Shown: piece by piece, positions 38,801 through 50,235 of the stretch | Layout of the letters: each line of letters begins with the position of its first letter | Position numbering within the stretch: position 1 is the first letter of the stretch | Assembly: GCF_029227915.1 (NCBI RefSeq) | Contig: NC_079888.1 | Span: 24,346,001-24,410,000, forward strand | From: Hydractinia symbiolongicarpus | Lineage: Eukaryota; Cnidaria; Hydrozoa; Anthoathecata; Hydractiniidae | Direction of reading: 5' to 3' | DNA length: 64,000 bases | Translations under genes and position numbers: made by a program | Notes under the pieces: generated by a model | Seen by the model: the letters and a program-made list of their open reading frames with translations, nothing else | Databases searched by the model: none | Told to the model about the DNA's origin: nothing

Positions 38801-41800
38801 ATAAAAGAAGTTTAATCGCCGGCAAACGAAAACCTGCAATTTCCCGTAAATCCCGTACTCGGCCCGTATAGTCAAAAGTATACAAAGAAAGTACCCAGGG
38901 AGTAAACTCAATTCCCAAACGATTTTTTAAATTATTATTTCACCACTAAAGCCCATGAGACTTGTAGTTTTTAAAAATGTTTTCATTTTTGATGAGACGC
39001 TGAATAAAAGAAGTTTAATCGCCGGCAAACGAAAAGCCGCAATTTCCCGTAAATCCCGGTCTCGGCCCGTATAGTCAAAAGTATACAAGGAAAGTACCCA
39101 GCGAGTAAACTCATTTCCCTAACGAATTTTTAAATTATTTCTTCACCACTAAAACGCATATGACTTGTAGTTTTCAAAAATGTTTTCATTTTTGATGAGA
39201 CGCTGAATAAAAGAAGTTTAATCGCCGGCAAACGAAAACCTGCGATTTCCCGTAAATCCCGGACTCGGCCCGTATAGTCAAAAGTATACAAAGAGAGTAC
39301 CCAGGGTGTAAACTCATTTCCGGAACGATTTTTTAAATTATTTTTTCACCACTAAAACGCATGACACTTGTAGTTTTCAAAAATGTTTTCATTTTTGATG
39401 AGACGCTGAATAAAAGAAGATTAATCACCTGCAAACGAAAACCTGCGATTTCCCGTAAATCCCGGACTCGGCACGTATAGTCAAAAGTATACAAAGAAAG
39501 TACCCAGGGAGTAAACTCATTTCCCAATCGATTTTTTAAATTATTATTTCACCACTAAAACGCATAAGACTTGTAGTTTTTAAAAATGTTTTCATTTTTG
39601 ATGAGACGCTGAATAAAAGAAGTTTAATCGCCGGCAAACGAAAACCCGCGATTTCCCGTAAATCCCGGGCTTGGCCCGTATAGTCAAAACTATACAAAGA
39701 AAGTACCCAGGGAGTAAACTCATTTCCCGAACGATTTTTTAAATTACTTTTTCACCACTAAAACGCATGAGACTTGTAGTTTTTAAAAATGTTTTTATTT
39801 TTGATGAGACGCTGAATAAAAGCAGTTTAATCGCCGGCAAACGAAAACCTGCGATTTCCCGTAAATCCCGGACTCGGCCCGTATAGTCAAAAGTATACAA
39901 AGAAAGTACCCAGGGAGTAAACTCATTTCCCGAACGATTTTTTAAATTATTTTTTCACCACTAAAACGTATGAGACTTGTAGTTTTTAAAAATGTTTTCA
40001 TTTTTGATGAGACGCTGAATAAAAGCAGTTTAATCGCTGGCAAACGAAAACCCGCGATTTCCCGTAAATCTCGGACTCGGCTCGTATAGTCAAAAGTATA
40101 CAAAGAAAGTACCCAGGGAGTAAACTCATTTCCCAAACGATTTTTTAAATTATTTTTTCACCACTAAAACGTATGAGACTTGTAGTTTTCAAAAATGTTT
40201 TCATTTTTGATGAGACGCTAAATAAAAGAAGTTTAATCGCCGGCAAACGAAAACCTGCGATTTCCCGTAAATCCCGGACTCGGCCCGTATAGTCAAAAGT
40301 ATACAAAGAAAGTACCCAGGGTGTAAACTCATTTCCCAAACGATTTTTTAAATTATTTTTTCACCACTAAAACGCATGAGACTTGTAGTTTTCGAAAATG
40401 TTTTCATTTTTGATGAGACGCTGAATAAAAAAAGTTTAATCGCCGGCAAACGAAAACCTGCAATTTCCCGTAAATCCCGTACTCGGCGCGTATAGTCAAA
40501 AGTATACAAAGAAAGTACCCAGGGAGTAAACTCAATTCCCAAACGATTTTTTAAATTATTATTTCACCACTAAAGCCCATGAGACTTGTAGTTTTTAAAA
40601 ATGTTTTCATTTTTGATGAGACGCTGAATAAAAGAAGTTTAATCGCCGGCAAACGAAAACCCGCAATTTCTCGTAAATCCCGGTCTCGGCCCGTATAGTC
40701 AAAAGTATACAAGGAAAGTACCCAGCGAGTAAACTCATTTCCCAAACGATTTTTTAAATTATTATTTCACCACTAAAACGCATGAGACTTGTATTTTTCA
40801 AGAATGTTTTCATTTTTGATGAGACGCTGAATAAAAGCAGGTTAATCGCCGGCAAACGAAAACCTGCGATTTCCCGTAAATCCCGGAGTCGGCCCGTATA
40901 GTCAAAAGTATACAAAGAAAGTTCCCAGGGAGTAAACTCATTTCCAGAACGATTTTTTGAATTATTTTTTCACCACTAAAACGCATAAGACTTGTAGTTT
41001 TTAAAAATGTTTTCATTTTTGATGAGACGCTGAATAAAAGAAGTTTAATCGCCGGCAAACGAAAACCCGCGATTTCCCGTAAATCCCGGGCTTGGCCCGT
41101 ATAGTCAAAAGTATACAACGAAAGTACCCAGGGAGTAAACTCATTTCCCGAACGATTTTTTAAATTACTTTTTCACCACTAAAACGCATGAGACTTGTAG
41201 TTTTTAAAAATGTTTTCATTTTTGATGAGACGCTGAATAATAGAAGTTTAATCGCCGGCAAACGAGAACCCGCGATTTCCCGTAAATCCCGGACTCGGCC
41301 CGTATAGTTAAAAGTATACAAGGAAAGCACCCAGTGAGTAAACTCATTTCCCGAACGAATTTTTAAATTATTTTTTCACTACTAAAACGTATGAGACTTG
41401 TAGTTTTCAAAAATGTTTTCATTTTTGATGAGACGCTGAGTAAAAGAAGTTTAATCGCCGGCAAACGAAAACCTGCGATTTCCCGTAAATCCTGGATTCG
41501 GCCCGTATAGTCAAAAGTATACAAAGAAAGTACCCAGGGTGTAAACTCATTTCCCGAACGATTTTTTAAATTATTTTTTCACCACTAAAACGCATGAGAC
41601 TTGTAGTTTTCAAAAATGTTTTCATTTTTGATGAGACGCTGAATAAAAGAAGTTTAATCGCCGCCAAACGAAAACCTGCAATTTCCCGTAAATCCCGTAC
41701 TCGGCCCGTATAGTCAAAAGTATACAAAGAAAGTACCCAGGGAGTAAACTCAATTCCCAAACGATTTTTTAAATTAGTATTTCACCACTAAAGCCCATGA

Positions 41801-43522
41801 GACTTGTAGTTTTTAAAAATGTTTTCATTTTTGATGAGACGCTGAATAAAAGAAGTTTAATCGCCGGCAAACGAAAAGCCGCAATTTCCCGTAAATCCCG
41901 GACTCGGCCCGTATAGTCAAAAGTATACAAAGAAAGTTCCCAGGGAGTAAACTCATTTCCAGAACGATTTTTTGAATTATTTTTTCACCACTAAAACGCA
42001 TAAGACTTGTAGTTTTTAAAAATGTTTTCATTTTTGATGAGACGCTGAATAAAAGAAGTTTAATCGCCGGCAAACGAAAACCCGCGATTTCCCGTAAATC
42101 CCGGGCTTGGCCCGTATAGTCAAAAGTATACAAAGAAAGTACCCAGGGAGTAAACTCAATTCCCAAACGATTTTTTAAATTAGTATTTCACCACTAAAGC
42201 CCATGAGACTTGTAGTTTTTAAAAATGTTTTCATTTTTGATGAGACGCTGAATAAAAGAAGTTTAATCGCCGGCAAACGAAAAGCCGCGATTTCCCGTAA
42301 ATCCCGGAGTCGGCCCGTATAGTCAAAAGTATACAAAGAAAGTTCCCAGGGAGTAAACTCATTTCCAGAACGATTTTTTGAATTATTTTTTCACCACTAA
42401 AACGCATAAGACTTGTAGTTTTTAAAAATGTTTTCATTTTTGATGAGACGCTGAATAAAAGAAGTTTAATCGCCGGCAAACGAAAACCCGCGATTTCCCG
42501 TAAATCCCGGGCTTGGCCCGTATAGTCAAAAGTATACAACGAAAGTACCCAGGGAGTAAACTCATTTCCCGAACGATTTTTTAAATTACTTTTTCACCAC
42601 TAAAACGCATGAGACTTGTAGTTTTTAAAAATGTTTTCATTTTTGATGAGACGCTGAATAATAGAAGTTTAATCGCCGGCAAACGAGAACCCGCGATTTC
42701 CCGTAAATCCCGGACTCGGCCCGTATAGTTAAAAGTATACAAGGAAAGCACCCAGTGAGTAAACTCATTTCCCGAACGAATTTTTAAATTATTTTTTCAC
42801 TACTAAAACGTATGAGACTTGTAGTTTTCAAAAATGTTTTCATTTTTGATGAGACGCTGAGTAAAAGAAGTTTAATCGCCGGCAAACGAAAACCTGCGAT
42901 TTCCCGTAAATCCTGGATTCGGCCCGTATAGTCAAAAGTATACAAAGAAAGTACCCAGGGTGTAAACTCATTTCCCGAACGATTTTTTAAATTATTTTTT
43001 CACCACTAAAACGCATGAGACTTGTAGTTTTCAAAAATGTTTTCATTTTTGATGAGACGCTGAATAAAAGAAGTTTAATCGCCGCCAAACGAAAACCTGC
43101 AATTTCCCGTAAATCCCGTACTCGGCCCGTATAGTCAAAAGTATACAAAGAAAGTACCCAGGGAGTAAACTCAATTCCCAAACGATTTTTTAAATTAGTA
43201 TTTCACCACTAAAGCCCATGAGACTTGTAGTTTTTAAAAATGTTTTCATTTTTGATGAGACGCTGAATAAAAGAAGTTTAATCGCCGGCAAACGAAAAGC
43301 CGCAATTTCCCGTAAATCCCGGTCTCGGCCCGTATAGTCAAAAGTATACAAGGAAAGTACCCAGCGAGTAAACTCATTTCCCTAACGAATTTTTAAATTA
43401 TTTCTTCACCACTAAAACGCATATGACTTGTAGTTTTCAAAAATGTTTTCATTTTTGATGAGACGCTGAATAAAAGAAGTTTAATCGCCGGCAAACGAAA
43501 ACCTGCGATTTCCCGTAAATCC
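35870..43522 (+). repeat. Higher-order repeat zone E (exact multiples of 203 bp)
   Basis: The rare tcccgtactcgg variant occurs at 36821, 38851, 40475, 41693 and 43114. The spacings of 2030, 1624, 1218 and 1421 bp are exactly 10, 8, 6 and 7 times 203. A three-monomer (609 bp) duplication spans about 37.1-38.1 kb. A block of about 1 kb (35.87-36.9 kb) reappears at 40.74-41.77 kb (offset 4872, 24 monomers) and at 42.16-43.2 kb (offset 1421). Monomer length shows almost no indel drift in this zone, unlike zones A to D, which suggests recent homogenisation. Confidence 0.85.
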
Positions 43523-44022
43523 NNNNNNNNNNNNNNNNNNNNNNNNNNNNNNNNNNNNNNNNNNNNNNNNNNNNNNNNNNNNNNNNNNNNNNNNNNNNNN
43601 NNNNNNNNNNNNNNNNNNNNNNNNNNNNNNNNNNNNNNNNNNNNNNNNNNNNNNNNNNNNNNNNNNNNNNNNNNNNNNNNNNNNNNNNNNNNNNNNNNNN
43701 NNNNNNNNNNNNNNNNNNNNNNNNNNNNNNNNNNNNNNNNNNNNNNNNNNNNNNNNNNNNNNNNNNNNNNNNNNNNNNNNNNNNNNNNNNNNNNNNNNNN
43801 NNNNNNNNNNNNNNNNNNNNNNNNNNNNNNNNNNNNNNNNNNNNNNNNNNNNNNNNNNNNNNNNNNNNNNNNNNNNNNNNNNNNNNNNNNNNNNNNNNNN
43901 NNNNNNNNNNNNNNNNNNNNNNNNNNNNNNNNNNNNNNNNNNNNNNNNNNNNNNNNNNNNNNNNNNNNNNNNNNNNNNNNNNNNNNNNNNNNNNNNNNNN
44001 NNNNNNNNNNNNNNNNNNNNNN
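43523..44022. other. Assembly gap, 500 N
   Basis: The run is exactly 500 undetermined bases, typical of a placeholder. Satellite sequence in the same orientation lies on both sides. To keep the 203-bp register the missing length would have to be about 119 bp plus a multiple of 203, and 500 does not fit, so the true size is unknown. Confidence 0.97.
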
Positions 44023-45810
44023 AAAAATGTTTTCATTTTTGATGAGACGCTTAATAAAAGAGGTTTATTCGCCGGCAAACGAAATCCCGCGATTTCCCGT
44101 AAATCCCGGGCTTGGCCCGTATAGTCGAATGTATACAAAGAAAGTACCCAGGAAGTAAACTCATTTCCCGAACGATTTTTTAAATTTTTTTTCACCACTA
44201 AAACGCATGAGACTTGTAGTTTTCAAAAATGTTTTCATTTTTGATAAGACGCTGAATAAAAGAAGTTTAATCGCCGGCAAACGAAAACCTGCGATTTCCA
44301 GTAAATCCAGGACTCGGCCCGTATAGTCAAAAGTATGCAAAGAAAGTACCCGGGGTGTAAACTCATTTCCCGAACAATTTTTTAAATTATTATTTCACCA
44401 CTAAAGTCCATGAGACTTGTAGTTTTTAGAAATGTTTTCATTTTTGATGAGACGCTTAATAAAAGAGGTTTAATCGCCGGGAAACGAAATCCCGCGATTT
44501 CCCGTAAATCCCGGGCTTGGCCCGTATAGTTGAATGTATACAAAGAAAGTACCCAGGAAGTAAACTCATTTCCAAAACGATTTTGTAAATTATTATTTCA
44601 CCACTAACGCCCATGAGACTTGTAGTATTTAAAAATAGTTTCATTTTTGATGAGACGCTGAATAAAAGAGGTTTAATCGCCGGCAAACAAATCCCGCGAC
44701 TTCCCGTAAATCCCGGACTCGGCCCGTATAGTCAAAAGTATACAAAGAAAGTACCCAGGGAGTAAACTCATTTCCCAAACGATTTTTTAAATTATTTTTT
44801 CAGCACTAAAACGCATGAGACTTGTAGTTTTCAAAAATGTTTTCATTTTTGATGAGACGCTGAATAAAAGAAGTTTAATCGCCGGCAAACGAAAACCTGC
44901 GATTTCCCGTAAATCCCGGACTCGGCCCGTATAGTCAAAAGTATACAAAGAAAGTACCCGGGGTGTAAACACATTTCCCGAACGATTTTTTAAATTATTA
45001 TTTCACCACTAAAGCCCATGAGACTTGTAGTTTTTAAAAATGTTTTCATTTTTGATGAGACGCTTAATAAAAGAGGTTTAATCGCTGGCAAACGAAATCC
45101 CGCGATTTCCCGTAAATCCCGGGCTTGGCCCGTATAGTCGAATGTATACAAAGAAAGTACCCAGGAAGTAAACTCATTTCCCGAACGATTTTTTAAATTT
45201 CTTTTTCAGCACTAAAACGCATGAGACTTGTAGTTTTCAAAAATGTTTTCATTTTTGATGAGACGCTGAATAAAAGAAGTTTAATCGCCGGCAAACGAAA
45301 ACCTGCGATTTCCCGTAAATCCCGGACTCGGCCCGTATAGTCAAAAGTATACAAAGAAAGTACCCGGGGTGTAAACTCATTTCCCGAACGATTTTTTAAA
45401 TTATTATTTCACCACTAAAGCCCATGAGACTTGTAGTGTTTACAAATGTTTTCATTTTTGATGAGACGCTTAATAAAAGAGGTTTAATCGCCGTCAAACG
45501 AAATCCCGCGATTTCCCGTAAATCCCGGGCTTGGCCCGTATAGTCGAATGTATACAAAGAAAGTACCCAGGAAGTAAACTCATTTCCCGAACGATTTTTA
45601 AAATTTCTTTTTCACCACTAAAACGCATGAGACTTGTAGTTTTCAAAAATGTTTTCATTTTTGATGAGACGCTGAATAAAAGAAGTTTAATCGCCGGCAA
45701 ACGAAATCCCGCGATTTCCCGTAAATCCCGGGCTTGGCCCGTATAGTCGAATGTATACAAAGAAAGTACCCTGTGAGTAAACTCATTTCCAGAACGATTT
45801 TTTAAATTAC
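44023..45810 (+). repeat. Satellite array between gap and orientation switch
   Basis: These plus-orientation monomers are a distinct mix: gcttaataaaagagg with gaaatcccgcg alternates with gctgaataaaagaag with gaaaacctgcg. The two types form a dimeric unit of about 406 bp; for example cagcac replaces caccac at 44801 and 45207. The tacccggggtgtaaac variant recurs near 44345, 44955 and 45361. Several of these variants reappear in reverse complement just beyond 45810. Confidence 0.9.
45482..45810 (+). other. Spacer of the inverted duplication
   Basis: These roughly 330 bases are in left-arm orientation and lie between two inverted, closely similar arms (left arm up to about 45481, right arm from 45811). 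They would form the loop if the arms paired. Confidence 0.7.
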
Positions 45811-45811
45811 C
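45808..45811. other. Orientation switch of the array
   Basis: Plus-orientation sequence ends in ttttttaaattac, and the next bases, ctctttcattaagcgtctc, are the reverse complement of gagacgcttaatgaaagag from another part of the monomer. The shared ac at 45809-45810 allows a 2-base microhomology at the join. All monomers to the right are inverted. It could be a real fold-back or inversion breakpoint or an assembly join in a repeat. Confidence 0.9.
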
Positions 45812-47966
45812 TCTTTCATTAAGCGTCTCATCAAAAACGAAAACATTTTTAAAAACTACAAGTCTCATGGGCTTTAGTGGTGAAATAATAATTTAAAAAA
45901 TCGTTCGGGAAATGAGTTTTCACCCGGGTACTTTCTTTGTATACTTTTGACTATACGGGCCGAGTCCGGGATTTACGGGAAATCGCAGGTTTTCGTTTGT
46001 CGGCGATTAAACTTCTTTTATTCAGCGTCTCATCAAAAATGAAAACATTTTTGAAAACTACAAGTCTCATGCGTTTTAGTGCTGAAAAAATAATTTAAAA
46101 AATCGTTTGGGAAATGAGTTTACACCCCGGGTACTTTCTTTGTATACTTTTGACAATACGGGCCGAGTCCGGGATGTACGAGAATTCGCAGGTTTTCGTT
46201 TGCCGGCGAATAAACTTCTTTTATTCAGCGTCTCATCAAAAATGAAAACATTTTTGAAAACTACAAGTCTCATCCGTTTCAGTGGTGAAAAAATAATTTA
46301 AAAAATCGTTCGGGAAATGAGTTTACTCCCTGGGTACTTTCTTTGTATTCTTTTGACTATACGGGCCGAGTCCGCGATTTACGGGAAGTCGCGGGTTTTG
46401 TTTGCCGGCGATTAAACTTCTTTTATTCAGCGTCTCATCAAAAATGAAAATATTTTTAAATACTACAAGTCTCATGGGCTTTAGTGGGGAAAAGATAATT
46501 TAAAAAATCGTTTTGGAAATGAGTTTACTCACAGGGTACTTTCTTTGTATACATTCGACTATACGGGCCAAGCCCGGAATTTACGGGATATCGCGGGTTT
46601 TCGTTTGCCGGCGATTAAACCACTTTCTTTAAGCGTCTCATCAAAAATGAAAACATTTCTGAAAACTACCAGTCTCATGCGTTTTAGTGGTGAAAAAATA
46701 ATTTAAAAAATCGTTCGGGAAATGTGTTTACACCCTGGGTACTTTCTTTGTATACTTTTGACTATACGGGCCGAGTCCGGGATTTACGGGAAATCGCAGG
46801 TTTTCTTTTGCCGGCGATTAAACTTCTTTTATTCAGCGTCTCATCAAAAATGAAAACATTTTTGAAAATTACAAGTCTCATACGTTTTAGTGGTGAAAAA
46901 ATAATTTAAAAATTCGTTCGGGAAATGAGTTTACTCACTGGGTACTTTCCTTGTATACTTTTAACTATACGGGCCGAGTCCAGGATTTACGGGAAATCGC
47001 AGGTTTTCGTTTGCCGGAGATTAAACTTCTTTTATTCAGCGTCTCATCAAAAATGAAAACATTTTTAAAAACTACAAGTCTCATGCGTTTTAGTGGTGAA
47101 AAAGTAATTTAAAAAATCGTTCGGGAAATGAGTTTACTCCCTGGGTACTTTCTTTGTATACTTTTGACTATACGGGCTGAGTCCGGGATTTACGAGAAAT
47201 CGCAGGTTTTTGTTTGCCGGCGATTAAACTGCTTTTATTCAGCGTCTCATCAAAAATTGAAAACATTCTTGAAAACTGCGAGTCTCATGCGTTTTAGTGG
47301 TGAAATAATAATTTAAAAAATCGTTTGGGAAATGAGTTTACTCCCTGGGTACTTTCTTTGTATACTTTTGACTATACGGGCCGAGTCCAGGATTTACGGG
47401 AAATCGCAGGTTTTCGTTTGCCGGCGATTAAACTTCTTTTATTCAGCGTCTCATCAAAAATGAAAACATTTTTAAAAACTACAAGTCTTATGCGTTTTAG
47501 TGGTGAAAAAATAATTTAAAAAATCGCTCTGGAAATCAGTTTACTCCCTGGGTACTTTCTTTTTATACTTTTGACTATACGGGCCGAGTCTGGGATTTAC
47601 GGGAAATGGCGGATTTTCGTTTGCCGGCGATTAAACTTCTTTTATTCAGCGTCCCATCAAATATGAAAATATTTTTAAAAACTACAAGTCTCATGCGTTT
47701 AGTGGTAAAAAAATAATATAAAAAATCGTTCGGGAAATGAGTTTACTCCCTGGGTACTTTCTTTGTATTCTTTTGACTATACGGGCCGAGTCCGCGATTT
47801 ACGGGAAGTCGCGGGTTTTGTTTGCCGGCGATTAAACTTCTTTTATTCAGCGTCTCATCAAAAATGAAAATATTTTTTAATACTACAAGTCTCATGGGCT
47901 TTAGTGGTGAAAAGATAATTTAAAAAATCGTTTTGGAAATGAGTTTACTCACAGGGTACTTTCTTT
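45811..47966 (-). repeat. 203-bp satellite array, right arm, inverted, before the retrotransposon
   Basis: The monomers are the reverse complement of the left arm, with ctacaagtctcatgcg, gcgtctcatcaaaaatg and ggcgattaaact in reverse order. A 1420-bp (seven-monomer) higher-order offset is tagged by gtattcttttgac at 46345 and 47765. Variants near the start, such as agtgctgaaaa at 46078 and gggaagtcgcggg at 46383, mirror left-arm monomers at 45207 and 44693. Confidence 0.95.
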
Positions 47967-50028
47967 CGAAATCGAAACTGGCATATCAGATTGGCATTTA
48001 TTTGTTGGAAGTGTGATGAGAATGAACGTGATTAAAGGCGACCCAATTGTGAAACACTACAGAAATTACAACAAAATTGACTACTTTGATTTTGAAAGAA
48101 CATTATCAATGAACTTTTTGAAAATACTTGAGAACAATTACGACTTTAACCAATTCAATTTATGCATCACGTCTACGCTAAACCATTTTGCACCATTGAA
48201 AAAGAAAATACTAAGATTCAATAACGCACCTTTTATCACCAAGGAGCTTCGCAAAGCTATTATGCACAGATCCAAACTTCGTCGCATATATAACAAATCA
48301 CGATCAAAAGAAAATTGGTCCAACTTCACTAGACAGAGAAACTACTGTGTTTCCTTATTACGAAAAACCAGACGTTCGTATTTCAAGGGTTTACGTATGA
48401 CAAGCATTACTGATAATAAAAAGTTCTGGAAGTCTGTCAAGCCATTGTTTTCAAACATTAGTTATAACACCAACAAAATTATCTTAATCGAGAAAGAAAA
48501 GATAGTCACCGACGAACAAAAATTATGCAAAATCTTCAATGAATATTACACCAACATCACGAAAAATTTACCAATCAAACCAAACGATGATACACATACA
48601 GCAACCATTCACGATGCAATCCACTCGTATACTAATCACATCAGTATTTTGAAAATTCGTGAAAATGTGGGTTATGATGAAAAGTTCTATTTTTCGCTGG
48701 TTGAACAGCCTGATGTTCTCAAAGTCATCAAAGACATGGATGCAAAGAAATCTTCTGTTAGTGGTGATTTTCCAGTTTTTATGTTGAAAAAGTTTATTCA
48801 TATCTTTGTTCCTATCCTCACTAATATTATAAATTTTTGTTTACAGTCTAATATTTTTCCTGATGATTTAAAACTTGCAGAGGTTATACCTGTTTTTAAG
48901 AAGGATGACTGTAATGATAAGGAGAACTATAGACCTGTTAGCTTGCTTCCCTGTTTATCAAAAGTTTTTGAAAGAATTATTCTTAATCAAATGCACACTT
49001 TTATGCATGACAAACTCAGCCCTCATCTATCAGGCTTCAGAAAGGGTTATAATACACAATATGCTCTCATTCGAATGATTGAACAATGGAAAAGCACACT
49101 TGATAATAAGGGTGTAGTTGGAGCAGTGCTAATGGACCTTTCAAAAGCTTTTGATACTATCAACCATGATTTGCTTATTGCAAAGCTGCATGCCTATGGT
49201 TTTTCTGAATCTTCTTTATTATTTATTCACTCGTACTTGAAAAATCGTTTTCAGAGAACCAGAATAAATTCTTCTTTTAGCGAATGGCTTCCTCTTCAAG
49301 TTGGAGTTCCACAAGGATCAATCTTAGGACCTCCTTTCTTCAACTATTCTATAAACGATTTATTCTGGTTCATTATTCAATCATCCCTTTGTAACTTTGC
49401 AGATGATAACACCTTATATGCTTGTGAAAATTCATTAGAAGATGTAAAACAAACACTGCTTACTAATTTGGTCATAGTAAATAATTGGTTTTATGAAAAT
49501 TACTTAGCAATAAATTTGAAAAAGTATCAATATATTGTATTAGGTCATCACGATGAAAGTTTGATATTTAACCATTTGAAAATTGCGTGTAAATCGTCTG
49601 TAGTGCTTCTTGGTGTTACGATTGACTCGAGACTAAACTTTCATTCGCATGTCAAAAACATCTGTAATAAGGCTAGTAGGAAACTCAACGTGCTTCAAAG
49701 GATATCTTCCTTTTTGACACCCAAGATGAAGCGTTTTCTCCTCAATTCATTTATTTTGTCTCAGTTTTCTTACTGTCCCTTAGTATGGATGTTTTGTGGA
49801 AAAGTTGCGAATAATCGAATCAATCGTATTCATGAACGTTGTCTAAGAATCATACAGGACGATATAAATGGCAGTTACGATGAACTTTTATCTTTATGTA
49901 ATGTTAAAAATATTCACATCATCAATTTACAGAATTTAATGAAAGAGGTTTACAAATTTTTAAATGGATTGTCACCTCTATATATGAACGAGATATTTTC
50001 TGTTAGGGAAAACAAGTACAACCTTCGT

Positions 50029-50031
50029 TGA
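50029..50031 (+). other. In-frame TGA separating the conserved C-terminal tail
   Basis: The codons read N-L-R-stop-F-N-L-I-R-R. Position 50032 onward is in the same frame as the reverse transcriptase (50038 minus 48013 is a multiple of three) and encodes a tail typical of these elements, so a single substitution best explains the stop. Confidence 0.88.
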
Positions 50032-50235
50032 TTTAATTTGATCAGGCGACCAACTTGTCGGACAACGTACTATGGCTTAAATACTTTATCAAATATTACA
50101 GGGAAGCTATGGATATCTGTGCCTGACGCTACAATGAATGCTCCTTCTCTCGAAGCCTTCCGTAGCTCAATAAAATTTTGGGAAGGTGATGTTTGCACCT
50201 GTAAAATATGCATGGATATACCATACATATTTTAA
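50032..50235 (+). pseudogene. C-terminal CxCxxC tail of ORF2, downstream of the stop
   Basis: The 67 codons after the TGA contain TTYYGLNTLSNITGKLW, SLEAFRSSIKFW and CTCKIC (cysteines at 50194, 50200 and 50209). A glycine/tryptophan-rich block followed by a basic segment and a CxCxxC motif is common at the end of ORF2 in Jockey/CR1/L2-like elements and may bind nucleic acid. It is preserved in frame to its own TAA, which supports a recent nonsense mutation over long decay. Confidence 0.8.

Larger units (their letters stand above)
1..43522 (+). repeat. 203-bp satellite array, left arm, plus orientation
   Basis: The whole stretch is a head-to-tail tandem array of one AT-rich monomer of about 203 bp; for example the landmark gagacttgtag begins at 346 and again at 549. 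Each monomer contains, in order, gagacttgtag, an inverted repeat built on caaaaatg/catttttg, gatgagacgct, an atcgccggcaaacg block, a gatttcccgtaaatcc block, a cggcccgtatag block, gtatacaaagaaagtac, gtaaactcatttcc, gaacgattttttaaatt and a tcaccactaaaacgcat end. Monomers differ by scattered substitutions and 1-3 bp indels, and these define subfamilies such as cttggcccg against actcggcccg. I see no gene in the stretch. Short reading frames that recur in nearly every monomer are by-products of the repeat. Chromosomal role is unknown; satellite arrays of this kind commonly form heterochromatin or centromeres. Confidence 0.97.
47968..50235 (+). pseudogene. Reverse transcriptase ORF2 remnant of the retrotransposon
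   Basis: The frame is open from the insertion boundary, so no real start codon is kept. Codons at 47974-47997 read ETGISDWH, resembling the C-terminal catalytic SDH-type motif of EEP/APE-type endonucleases; the rest of that domain is missing. Counting residues from 48013, motifs are: fingers AEVIPVFKKDD and NYRPVSLLPCLSKVFERI (about 289-322), motif A MDLSKAFD (374-381, catalytic D375), motif B GVPQGSILGP (431-440), motif C FADD (462-465, D464/D465), and a thumb-proximal LLGVTIDSRLNF (532-543). The catalytic aspartates are intact and no frameshift is seen over 672 codons. ILGPPFFNYSINDL departs slightly from the usual ILGPLLFN consensus. A TGA at 50029 interrupts the frame, and the same frame then continues to a TAA at 50233. 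The enzyme would copy element RNA at a nicked target. This copy cannot move by itself, because it lacks the endonuclease and any 5' promoter. Confidence 0.92.

Noticed and set aside
1-43522. CRISPR array
   Set aside because: The repeat is uniform across its whole 203 bp, with no short repeat/unique spacer alternation and no cas genes.
43449-44198. A 249-codon reading frame across the N gap
   Set aside because: Most of it is undetermined sequence; the ends are ordinary satellite translations.
45494-45868. A 124-codon reading frame crossing the orientation switch
   Set aside because: It joins satellite reading frames from the two orientations by chance and has no recognisable domain.
48138-48801. 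Antisense reading frames of 63 and 77 codons inside the retrotransposon
   Set aside because: They are shadows of the reverse transcriptase frame on the opposite strand, with no features of their own.
48875-49078. A 67-codon + strand frame within the reverse transcriptase
   Set aside because: It overlaps the real frame in another phase; the true frame carries the conserved reverse-transcriptase motifs.
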